A DNA stretch of 64,000 nt from Bacillota bacterium (GTDB lineage Bacteria; Bacillota; Clostridia; Lachnospirales; Bianqueaceae). Under the pieces are notes generated by a model, which had not been told where the DNA came from, made no database searches, and worked only from the letters and a program-made list of their open reading frames with translations. The position numbers were made by a program, and so were the translations under genes. Shown in pieces: positions 17,192 through 23,732 of the stretch. How positions within the stretch are numbered: the first letter of the stretch is position 1; each line of letters begins with the position of its first letter. The stretch lies in contig JAFRZL010000010.1 in the NCBI GenBank assembly GCA_017442535.1, positions 83,714 through 147,713 of the forward strand. The letters run 5' to 3'.

Positions 17192-17995
17192 ATGAAGAAA
17201 ACACACCTGATAATCATTGCAACCATCCTTCTCACAGCAGGTATCATTATATCTATCGGCTTTGCTTCAAACAAGAGCTATGTATTCCCTGAATCGATAA
17301 AGGGTATAACAGGAGAAACTGCGAAGTTCCAGCATACGATCGGTTCCGAGGATCCCACAGTTCTGGAAGCTTACATCGGAGATGGGCTTTATGAGGACGA
17401 CCGATATCTTTATGCGGTAGATCGGAAGGAGGGATATATTAAGTTCCTGAAACTGAAGCACTCAGAAGACTGGGATGCGATAGTCAAGGATACTGAGCAG
17501 TCATTGTCCGAGGAAGAAGTTTCCAATCTCGCAATCCGGCACACGAGAGACATCTTAGGGACGTATTTGAATAATAAAAGCGAGCTAAGCACCATAGTAA
17601 AGGATGGGGAGTACTATTCTATTGAGATTATTGAATATCTGAACGGGAAGCCGACCGGCATCTCTGTCCCGACCATCATGATTTCACATAATGGACAGGT
17701 GTTAATTGCGATGTTTCGCGTAGCTCGCGCAAATTCGAATAAAACACCCATTTCCAAAGAGGATGCAGAGAATACAGCCATTGAAGCATTTATTAGCTGG
17801 TCACAAAACCCTGTCGAATCCGTCAAAGTGAGCCGGGAAGAGCAGTCGCTGCTGCGAACCAATCAAAAAGGCAGAATGGAATGGAAAGTCTACTTAAGCT
17901 TTGTGGATCCTAATCTTCCCAGCCTTGAGAGAACAGCAATGGTCAGGCTTGATGCAATCACCGGCAAATTGATTGAAGTCATGCTGTCTGCATAA
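17192..17995 (+). CDS. Membrane-anchored PepSY-like protein (intact family member)
   Basis: 267 residues from ATG 17192; the in-frame GTG at 17183 is part of the Shine-Dalgarno aaggagtg and is rejected. One N-terminal TM helix (~4-24) is followed by an extracytoplasmic region. The C-terminal ~80 residues (DAENTAIEAF...W.VYL...RLDAITGKLIEVMLSA) resemble a PepSY domain, a fold common in protease inhibitors and propeptides. The gene follows the CHAT-like gene by 23 bp and probably shares its promoter. Its last ~80 codons are nearly identical to those of the ORF at 18158 and related to the headless remnant at 19204. Confidence 0.7.
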   Translation: MKKTHLIIIATILLTAGIIISIGFASNKSYVFPESIKGITGETAKFQHTIGSEDPTVLEAYIGDGLYEDDRYLYAVDRKEGYIKFLKLKHSEDWDAIVKDTEQSLSEEEVSNLAIRHTRDILGTYLNNKSELSTIVKDGEYYSIEIIEYLNGKPTGISVPTIMISHNGQVLIAMFRVARANSNKTPISKEDAENTAIEAFISWSQNPVESVKVSREEQSLLRTNQKGRMEWKVYLSFVDPNLPSLERTAMVRLDAITGKLIEVMLSA

Positions 17996-18035
17996 AGTTT
18001 TTTTGATAAGGGACCGTCGGTTATCGGTATTTGTA

Positions 18036-18079
18036 TGTGCCGGAACTGTTTTTTCTCCGAAAATTGCAGTTCCGGCACA
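18036..18079 (+). repeat. Inverted repeat copy 2 (tgtgccggaac family)
   Basis: Arms tgtgccggaactg and cagttccggcaca pair without mismatch around the loop. The end lies 15 bp before the -35 at 18095. Confidence 0.85.
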
Positions 18080-18094
18080 GTTTAAGTTAGAGGA

Positions 18095-18123
18095 TTGTAA
18101 GTTGAGAAATAGTATGCTATACT
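18095..18123 (+). promoter_or_regulatory. Promoter of the chimeric PepSY-like ORF
   Basis: TTGTAA, 17-nt spacer, TATACT (18118-18123); the spacer ends in atagtatgc as in copy 3. Confidence 0.7.
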
Positions 18124-18157
18124 TAGATAAACAAACAAGGGGGAGGAGGAACTCAAA

Positions 18158-18505
18158 ATGCGCAAACCTATGATCATCATTGTTCCCGCAGTCATTCTTC
18201 TGATCGCGGCGGTCGTTCTTCTGGCATCTATCGGCTGGGGAACGACTGACTTGTCCCCAATTTCCAAAGAGGACGCAGAGAATACAGCCATTGAAGCATT
18301 TATTAACTGGGCAAAGAATCCTGTCGAATCCGTCAAAGTGAGCCAGGAAGAGCAGTCGCTGCTGCGAACCAATCAAAAAGGCAGAATGGAATGGAAAGTC
18401 TACTTAAGCTTTGTGGATCCTAATCTTCCCAGCCTTGAGAGAACAGCAATCGTCAGACTTGACGCAATCACCGGCAAACTGATTGAAGTCATGCTGTCGG
18501 CATAA
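18158..18505 (+). CDS. Chimeric small membrane protein: anchor of one paralogue, PepSY-like tail of another
   Basis: 115 residues. The first 89 bp (18158-18246) are identical to 19588-19676 and encode the TM anchor MRKPMIIIVPAVILLIAAVV. From about codon 34 the sequence is nearly identical to the C-terminal ~80 codons of the gene at 17192. It therefore arose by recombination between duplicated units, either deleting the middle of one gene or fusing two. The frame is open, with a good Shine-Dalgarno (gggggaggagg), so a short anchored PepSY-like protein may still be made. Confidence 0.65.
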   Translation: MRKPMIIIVPAVILLIAAVVLLASIGWGTTDLSPISKEDAENTAIEAFINWAKNPVESVKVSQEEQSLLRTNQKGRMEWKVYLSFVDPNLPSLERTAIVRLDAITGKLIEVMLSA

Positions 18506-18560
18506 AGCGCACTTGATAAGGTGTTTGGGTTTGTGATAGAAGATGGAATGTGGAGAAGGA

Positions 18561-18577
18561 TTATGCTATGATTAGAT
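18561..18577 (+). promoter_or_regulatory. Weak promoter remnant before the small secreted protein
   Basis: tatgctatgatt matches the tatgctatactt -10 region of the other cassettes, but the inverted repeat and a recognisable -35 are missing here, as if deleted. Confidence 0.4.
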
Positions 18578-18656
18578 TAACAAAAAGGAGAGGATGCTTT
18601 TATTAGGGCATGAACTGTCAGATTATTCTGAGCGAATAAAAAGGGGGATTTTCATT

Positions 18657-18911
18657 ATGAAAAAAGCACTTGCATTTTTCATGGCAATGGTTTTAGCTAT
18701 GACAGCAGTTAGCATTACTGCTTCTGCTAAGCAAAATGAGGAACAGATGGAGAATACTTATGACATCTGTTTGGCCTCAGAAGACAATGAACATCATTCT
18801 TGTGAATATGTTGTACATCAAGGCAAGAAGGATGAATATAGGATATTTGTGGATATTGACAAGAATACTGTGACTATGGTTTATCAAGACAATGCGCTGG
18901 GGAGAACGTAA
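18657..18911 (+). CDS. Small secreted protein, 84 aa, unknown function
   Basis: I choose ATG 18657 over the upstream in-frame ATG 18594 because aaaaaggggga precedes it at proper distance and it gives a clean signal peptide (MKKALAFFMAMVLAMTAVSI, cleavage near TASA). The mature part is ~60 acidic, polar residues with two Cys (DICLASEDNEHHSCEY). The stop codon is immediately followed by the start of a small membrane protein. It could be a secreted signal, toxin or effector; nothing in the sequence decides. Confidence 0.55.
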   Translation: MKKALAFFMAMVLAMTAVSITASAKQNEEQMENTYDICLASEDNEHHSCEYVVHQGKKDEYRIFVDIDKNTVTMVYQDNALGRT

Positions 18912-19199
18912 ATGGGTGGAGCAATATTCGGGCTATTTATGGCCATCATTGATTTGTTCGATTTCTTCCCCAACCTAAAAATGAGTGCTGCTATCCGAAA
19001 AAAAATGCGACGATACCGAGTGATAGGATGGATGGTGTTCACTATTTCTTCAGGAGCTGTATGGTATTACGAAAGGATACTTGGGAATAAGCTTTCACCA
19101 CAAATAATTGTATTACTATGTATTCTGTATGGGATAGTTGCCCTGACACAATGGTTGATCTCTTGGCATTTCCTACAAATTAGCAAACAGGAACAATAA
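18912..19199 (+). CDS. Small membrane protein, 95 aa, unknown function
   Basis: Starts directly after the TAA of the 84-aa gene (taaATG), so translation is coupled. Three hydrophobic segments (~2-18, ~37-55, ~64-88) with a basic loop between the first two (IRKKMRRYRVIG). A cytoplasmic-membrane partner, immunity or processing protein for the secreted 84-aa product is an inference from pairing only. Confidence 0.55.
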   Translation: MGGAIFGLFMAIIDLFDFFPNLKMSAAIRKKMRRYRVIGWMVFTISSGAVWYYERILGNKLSPQIIVLLCILYGIVALTQWLISWHFLQISKQEQ

Positions 19200-19203
19200 C
19201 CTA

Positions 19204-19425
19204 AACGCGATTGAAGCGTTCACTAACTGGTCCGAGAAGCCGGTCGAATCCGTCAAAGTCAGTCAGAAAGAACCTTCCCAGCTTCGAACCAATCAGAAGG
19301 GTCGAATGGAGTGGAAAGTTTATTTAACCTTTGGAGATCCTAATCTTCCCGGTGTCGAGAGGTCGGCAATCGTCAGGCTTGACGCAATCACCGGCAAACT
19401 GATTGAAGTCATGCTGTCGGCATAA
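19204..19425 (+). pseudogene. Headless PepSY-like remnant (third copy)
   Basis: 74 codons in frame (NAIEAFTNWSEKPVESVKV to IEVMLSA stop) match the C-terminus of the genes at 17192 and 18158 at ~80% or more. No start codon, signal sequence or Shine-Dalgarno remains; it begins 4 bp after the stop of the 95-aa gene. This is the tail of a deleted unit. Confidence 0.85.
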
Positions 19426-19465
19426 AGCTCTCCTGATAAGGGATCTGAGTTTATCGAAATCCGAA

Positions 19466-19511
19466 TGTGCCGGAACCGCGTGTTTTCCTTGAAAACTGCA
19501 GTTTCGGCACA
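19466..19511 (+). repeat. Inverted repeat copy 3 (tgtgccggaac family)
   Basis: Arms tgtgccggaaccgc and gcagtttcggcaca (one G-T wobble plus one mismatch), followed by GTTTTTGTT. The end is again 15 bp before the -35. Confidence 0.85.
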
Positions 19512-19526
19512 GTTTTTGTTAGACGA

Positions 19527-19555
19527 TTGCGTGTAGAGGAATAGTATGCTATACT
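19527..19555 (+). promoter_or_regulatory. Promoter of the anchor protein / two-component operon
   Basis: TTGCGT, 17-nt spacer, TATACT (19550-19555). The spacer is nearly identical to that at 18101-18117. Confidence 0.65.
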
Positions 19556-19587
19556 TGGATTAACAAACAGGGAGGGAGGAACCCTAA

Positions 19588-20361
19588 ATGCGCAAACCTA
19601 TGATCATCATTGTTCCCGCAGTCATTCTTCTGATCGCGGCGGTCGTTCTTCTGGCATCTATCGGCTGGGGAACGACGGCGCTGTCTCCAACGGATCAAGC
19701 GCTTTCACCGGCGTCGTTGGCTAAACATATCGGCTCCACACAGGAGAGGATGATATCACTTCTGAAAAAATACGACCTGATCCTGAACGTGGATGAGCGA
19801 AGCGACAGCAGCTCGCTGATGGCTACAGTTGCCGACAAGTCAAGTCACAACCCCACGGAGATTCGCCTCTACGATACGCACGTCAAAGTTCAGCTGCATT
19901 TCATGAACGTTGATGGCAAGTTGCTTTTTGTGGGAGAAGTATACTATCAGAGCTATGCCCAGGATAAAGCAAAGCAGGCCATTAAGGACTATGGCAGGAT
20001 TCTGGAGGGCTTCGCCTTTAAATCGGAGGCGCTGACTAACAAGAGGTCTCCCGGACGTTATTTTGACAATCCGCGCGGATGGACGCCGGAGGAAACGTTC
20101 GAGCATACACATGGATTCAGCGAAGGCTGGGCAATTCAGGATGAGAAAGATTTCGAGTGCGTGAAGCCTTTCCTGAAGGATCATATTCTGGATCCTTCGA
20201 ATCCGTATAACATATATACTTGCTCAGCGATTATGATGAGCGGGATGGGCCCGATTCAGAAAGACCCATATGCGGAGCCCTATGATGATCAGGCGATCGA
20301 CATGAGAATCCGTATCTGGCCGATGTCATTAAGAAACGAGAACGATCAGCCGATCATATAA
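19588..20361 (+). CDS. Membrane-anchored extracytoplasmic protein, unknown function
   Basis: 257 residues. One N-terminal TM helix (~4-25) is shared at DNA level with the chimera at 18158. The extracytoplasmic domain has no PepSY tail; it contains two Cys (DFECVKPFL, YTCSAIM) and a TPEETFEHTHGFSEGW stretch. The response-regulator gene starts 5 bp after its stop, so it is the first gene of the two-component operon. It may be an accessory sensor component, by position only. Confidence 0.65.
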   Translation: MRKPMIIIVPAVILLIAAVVLLASIGWGTTALSPTDQALSPASLAKHIGSTQERMISLLKKYDLILNVDERSDSSSLMATVADKSSHNPTEIRLYDTHVKVQLHFMNVDGKLLFVGEVYYQSYAQDKAKQAIKDYGRILEGFAFKSEALTNKRSPGRYFDNPRGWTPEETFEHTHGFSEGWAIQDEKDFECVKPFLKDHILDPSNPYNIYTCSAIMMSGMGPIQKDPYAEPYDDQAIDMRIRIWPMSLRNENDQPII

Positions 20362-20366
20362 CAGCT

Positions 20367-21194
20367 ATGCCATTTTCAGTATTTCTATTTGATGACAGTC
20401 TGCGGGATGTGACGGATCTGGCAGGATTACTGGATCCTGAATCCCCGCTTTCCGGCAATTCAATTACAGCAGAGGCAGTCAGGCGCGAACTTCGAACGCA
20501 GGATTTTTTCTGGTATGCCGACTTTGCGGAGGCACAGAAAGCTGTGCGGGAATCCACCTATCAGCTGTTTCTCCTGGATATCCGCCTGGAGGGTAGGAGT
20601 GAGAACGGGCTGGAGCTGATTCCTCTGATTCGTCAACACCACCCGTATGCGGAGATTTGGATCTGGAGCTCTCTCAGGCATATGAAAGAAGAGGTTGTCC
20701 GGAATTTGGGATCGGATGCCTTTTTCAGCAAATCGGATATGCCGTACCTGGTTGAAAGAATCCATCAGGCAAAGAATTACAGCCTCCAAACCCCCTTTAC
20801 GGGGATTCAAATCAATGATGCGGAGGGAGAGGAGTTCATCTTTTTCAGAGACATAATAGCATCGCAACGGATAGAAGAGACATATTCATTATATCTGTTC
20901 CAGGAAAATGGAGCATCCTGCCGGATTCGCGAGATCGGACGCAGGAAAAATATAAATCGTTTTTTAACCGCCCTTTCGCCCGGCGTCAGCGCGTGTTTTT
21001 TGCGAATCAGCAAGAATACGGTTGTCAATATCCTGATGATTGAAGAGGCCCGTATGGACAATAAAGGATATTATCTACGCATGCGGCAGAACGCGGGGAG
21101 CTTTGAAATCGGTCGGAGTTATCTGAAGAATGTGTTCAATTGCATAGGGAAGCAGGCTTTTGCGAAGGAGGAGAAGAGCCGTGATTCTTTATGA
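20367..21194 (+). CDS. LytTR-type response regulator (AgrA-like)
   Basis: 275 residues. A receiver domain (~3-130) has the acidic pair DD at 9-10 and the phospho-acceptor Asp71 in FLLDIRLEG. The C-terminal ~110 residues (YSLYLFQENGASCRIR, FLRISKNTVVNILMI, SYLKNVFN) fit a LytTR DNA-binding domain. No good Shine-Dalgarno precedes the ATG, suggesting coupling to the gene 5 bp upstream. It overlaps the kinase gene by 14 bp. LytTR regulators usually control secreted peptides, bacteriocins or proteases; the nearby genes are obvious candidates. Confidence 0.85.
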   Translation: MPFSVFLFDDSLRDVTDLAGLLDPESPLSGNSITAEAVRRELRTQDFFWYADFAEAQKAVRESTYQLFLLDIRLEGRSENGLELIPLIRQHHPYAEIWIWSSLRHMKEEVVRNLGSDAFFSKSDMPYLVERIHQAKNYSLQTPFTGIQINDAEGEEFIFFRDIIASQRIEETYSLYLFQENGASCRIREIGRRKNINRFLTALSPGVSACFLRISKNTVVNILMIEEARMDNKGYYLRMRQNAGSFEIGRSYLKNVFNCIGKQAFAKEEKSRDSL

Positions 21195-22314
21195 TATCTC
21201 TACGCTGCTGGAAGTACTGACCGTAATGCTCTGCGCCAATATGATCCTGGGCAAATGGGACCGAACGTTCCTGCGTTACGGCGGGATCATCATAATCATC
21301 GGACAAATTGCGGCAACCCACTTTACGTTTATGGATATCCCGGTTTGGATACAGCTAATGATTATCATTGCCTGGATCCGGTGTCTGTATGTCAGACATT
21401 CATGGAGACAGATTCTGTATACCGGACTTGTTTCCTATGGCGGCATGCTTCTTTTCCTGCAGGCACTGGCAATGCTGCAGATCATGGACTATTACACCAT
21501 GACCGATCCCTATCTACTGGGACTGATCATGAATGGAATCGTCTTTGTCCTCATGCTGCTGATCTATGGCGGGGTCAGATTGATCCGGAAGAAGTACCCT
21601 TCTGTAAAAAGCAATCAGGCTATGCGGATAACTTTATGTGCGGCTTCGATAGCGATGATGATCATCTGTCAGCAGTTCAGGAAAGAAGTCCTGCAAACAT
21701 ATCGAATGGAATCCAGATGGGCATCACTCGTTATTGTTCTGACGCTACTGGCTTGCGCCGTATGGATGATCCTTGACGGAGCCAAAAAGAACAGAGCCAT
21801 GGAAAAGAAGCAGCATGATTATGTGAGAGCATTGCGGTATCTGCGGGAAAATGCGAATACACATCAGGAAGTGATACAGCAGCTCGAGTTGGAATCCGAA
21901 ACAGAAGAGTTGCTGCTTGAGCTTGAACCGGCGCTGCAGCAGGTTCTGCGATATTATGGCAGCCTATGCCGGCAGCAGGGGATCGATCTGAGGATAACCG
22001 CTACCCCCATGCTTTTTAGCACAGGGCTGTCTGAAAAAGACGCATTGACGGTTCTGGGCAATCTCCTGGATAATGCGATCCGGGCTGTTAATGAATGCGA
22101 TCTGTCCGAGCGCTGGATTGAGTGGAGAATGCAGTACGATGACCGTACGATACGGATCACCAACCCGTATCTGCCCACAGCAAAAACACCTCAGCACGGA
22201 CATGGCTACGGACAACAGATCGTACAGGAGGCTCTGTCCGAGTATCATGTACAATTTGAGGCTTTTCCTCAGGAAGAGGTCTACCGTGTGATACTGAAAT
22301 GGGGCGTCGTATAA
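21181..22314 (+). CDS. GHKL sensor histidine kinase (AgrC-like)
   Basis: 377 residues from GTG 21181. The upstream in-frame TTG at 21160 overlaps the Shine-Dalgarno aaggaggag and is rejected. Six or so TM helices lie in the first ~200 residues without an extracellular domain. Then come the phospho-acceptor region KKQHDYVRALRYL (His212), the N-box LGNLLDNAIRAV and the G-box HGYGQQIVQEAL. This layout is that of peptide-pheromone sensors of the AgrC/ComD class. The partner is the overlapping LytTR regulator. Confidence 0.85.
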   Translation: MILYDISTLLEVLTVMLCANMILGKWDRTFLRYGGIIIIIGQIAATHFTFMDIPVWIQLMIIIAWIRCLYVRHSWRQILYTGLVSYGGMLLFLQALAMLQIMDYYTMTDPYLLGLIMNGIVFVLMLLIYGGVRLIRKKYPSVKSNQAMRITLCAASIAMMIICQQFRKEVLQTYRMESRWASLVIVLTLLACAVWMILDGAKKNRAMEKKQHDYVRALRYLRENANTHQEVIQQLELESETEELLLELEPALQQVLRYYGSLCRQQGIDLRITATPMLFSTGLSEKDALTVLGNLLDNAIRAVNECDLSERWIEWRMQYDDRTIRITNPYLPTAKTPQHGHGYGQQIVQEALSEYHVQFEAFPQEEVYRVILKWGVV

Positions 22315-22340
22315 AGCAATGATATAATCGTTAATGGCTT

Positions 22341-22382
22341 TGCCGGAACTGCGATTTTCAAAGGAAATGTGCAGTTCCGGCA
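22341..22382 (+). repeat. Inverted repeat copy 4 (tgtgccggaac family)
   Basis: Arms tgccggaactgc and gcagttccggca, followed by TTTTGTGTGTGTG, 26 bp after the kinase stop. The promoter part of the cassette is missing here and the decayed paralogue follows directly. Confidence 0.85.
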
Positions 22383-22392
22383 TTTTGTGTGT

Positions 22393-22719
22393 GTGGGGGG
22401 GTATGGTTTTAATACCTGGCCAACCGCCGAGAAAGGCTGGAGACTCGCAAGACCGTTTGTCTCTGCAGAGAGGCCGGAATTACAGGGATATTATTATGTT
22501 AAGGTGGAGGCATTGCAAGCTCTGCAGCAGATCAGATATAAAGCCGATTCCGCGCAGGCGCCTGATCTTTTCAAGGGCGCCCTTCCGCTATGGGCAGTCA
22601 TCACGCTGGCAGAAGTTGTTGTGCTGGCGAATATTGTTCTGATAGTGAGAGCGGGGCAGAAAAAAGACAAAACAGCTTATCCGTCTTTGATTTCAAACGA
22701 GTCCGGCATATCCTTGTAA
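22393..22719 (+). pseudogene. Truncated paralogue of the membrane protein at 14525
   Basis: An open frame of ~108 codons begins GGYGFNTWPTAEKGWRLARPF, matching GGYGYNSFPTAERGWRVAHPF of the intact protein. It ends with the equivalent TM helix (LWAVITLAEVVVLANIVLIV) and basic tail. The N-terminal half, including the first TM, is missing. The join is a GT/G-rich stretch right after inverted repeat copy 4. An ATG at 22369 could start translation inside the repeat, but a functional protein is unlikely. Confidence 0.8.
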
Positions 22720-23310
22720 GGGATTTCGAACAGAGGGGAGGAAGTATCACGATTGATATCATAGACATACCATGTGGTTGTCGTGGTTCCTACCCGCACC
22801 ACAACATAATCCCCATAGAATCTCCAGGTATAAAACAGAGGGCGGGATTTATCATGCAGTTCAAAAATGGCTTTGCCCGGGTCAGAAGAATCGTTGAGGT
22901 CATATTGCTTTACAAACAGAATGTTCTCTGGCACACCATCAGACACCTCTTGAACAGAGAAGGCATAGTAAAGATAACCACGATGAATCACAGCAGCCGG
23001 GGTGGCAACTCCGGAAGCCACGGTATTCGCCATTCGAACCATCTGTCTGGTGTTGGATAACGGTCAGTCCGCTGGCGGGATCATAACAATATCTGACATA
23101 GTTAGAATTTGAGTAAAAAAGTATGGATTTGTCAATAATTGTCATCCTGCAGGAAGGCGTCAGGAACTGATTTGAAACATCTAAAGGGGCTGATTCGGGG
23201 ACGAGCAGGTTTACATTAAAATCTTCCACGACAGCAGAGGGTGATTGTTTACAGCCGGAAAGCAAGAAGAGGAGGATAATGGACAACAAGGAAATAGTAA
23301 TAGATTTCAT
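22677..23310 (-). pseudogene. Frameshifted lipoprotein gene
   Basis: On the minus strand a lipoprotein start (MKSITISLLSIILLFLLSGC, lipobox LSGC) runs from 23310. Near 23045-23060 (after SGLTVIQHQ) the frame ends up in Cys/Leu-rich nonsense that stops at 22939. The +1 frame there continues with sensible sequence (QMVRMANTVASGVATPAAVI, then YYAFSVQEV and FYGDYVVVRVG) to a stop at 22677. One small indel would restore a ~210-residue lipoprotein. Its 3' end overlaps the convergent fragment at 22393-22719. No good Shine-Dalgarno precedes 23310. Confidence 0.7.
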
Positions 23311-23400
23311 GGGTGTTTACCAAATTGATGCGCCGGAAAACAAGGAATCTCAGAAGATGGGATCAAATAATAATCCCGATTTCTTCAATATACCCGGAAT

Positions 23401-23460
23401 CTATATAATAAGAACACCCACCGCTTTTAGCAGAAGAAAAAACGCTATTCGTTTAATCAT
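23401..23460 (-). CDS. Short ORF (19 aa, hydrophobic) after a strong promoter; possible leader peptide or gene remnant
   Basis: Encodes MIKRIAFFLLLKAVGVLII then TAG, with an excellent Shine-Dalgarno (aaaggagg) 8 nt upstream. It looks like the start of a signal peptide cut short by a stop and lies ~90 bp before the broken lipoprotein. Either a remnant of another decayed secreted protein or a small membrane peptide. The rest of the 422-bp stretch 23311-23732 holds the promoter at 23573-23601 and the pepF terminator. Confidence 0.35.
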   Translation of the reverse strand: MIKRIAFFLLLKAVGVLII

Positions 23461-23572
23461 AATATAACCTCCTTTGAATAATAATGATGTGTAAGCAATG
23501 AGACGGGCTGATCTAGAGGAATTGGATAGATATTAAATCAAAACAAAGGCCCGCAGACGCCTCCGCGTGTTT

Positions 23573-23601
23573 GTTATATCATATAATAAGGTTACTGTCA
23601 A
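23573..23601 (-). promoter_or_regulatory. Minus-strand promoter of the decayed lipoprotein unit
   Basis: On the minus strand TTGACA (23601-23596), 17-nt spacer, TATAAC (23578-23573). Confidence 0.7.
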
Positions 23602-23676
23602 GCGCATTTGTTTAAAACACGTCTCAGAAAATTATGCGAAAAGGCTGAGAAATACATGCCATCATTTTAAAATAAA

Positions 23677-23706
23677 ACCAGCACCCTTTTTTTAAGGATG
23701 CTGGTT
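23677..23706 (-). terminator. Rho-independent terminator of the pepF operon
   Basis: On the minus strand aaccagcatcc pairs with gggtgctggtt and is followed by TTATTTT. It lies 27 bp after the pepF stop. Confidence 0.8.
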
Positions 23707-23732
23707 AATCCAATGACTCAGTATTCCATCGA

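Noticed and set aside
16207..22382. Possible CRISPR array (regularly recurring repeat)
   Set aside because: Only four copies, 1.4-2.9 kb apart, each an inverted repeat next to a promoter; no spacers and no cas genes.
12926..23500. Conventional prophage, ICE or IS element
   Set aside because: No integrase, transposase, relaxase or phage structural gene was recognised, and no terminal inverted repeats beyond the hslO tail duplication.
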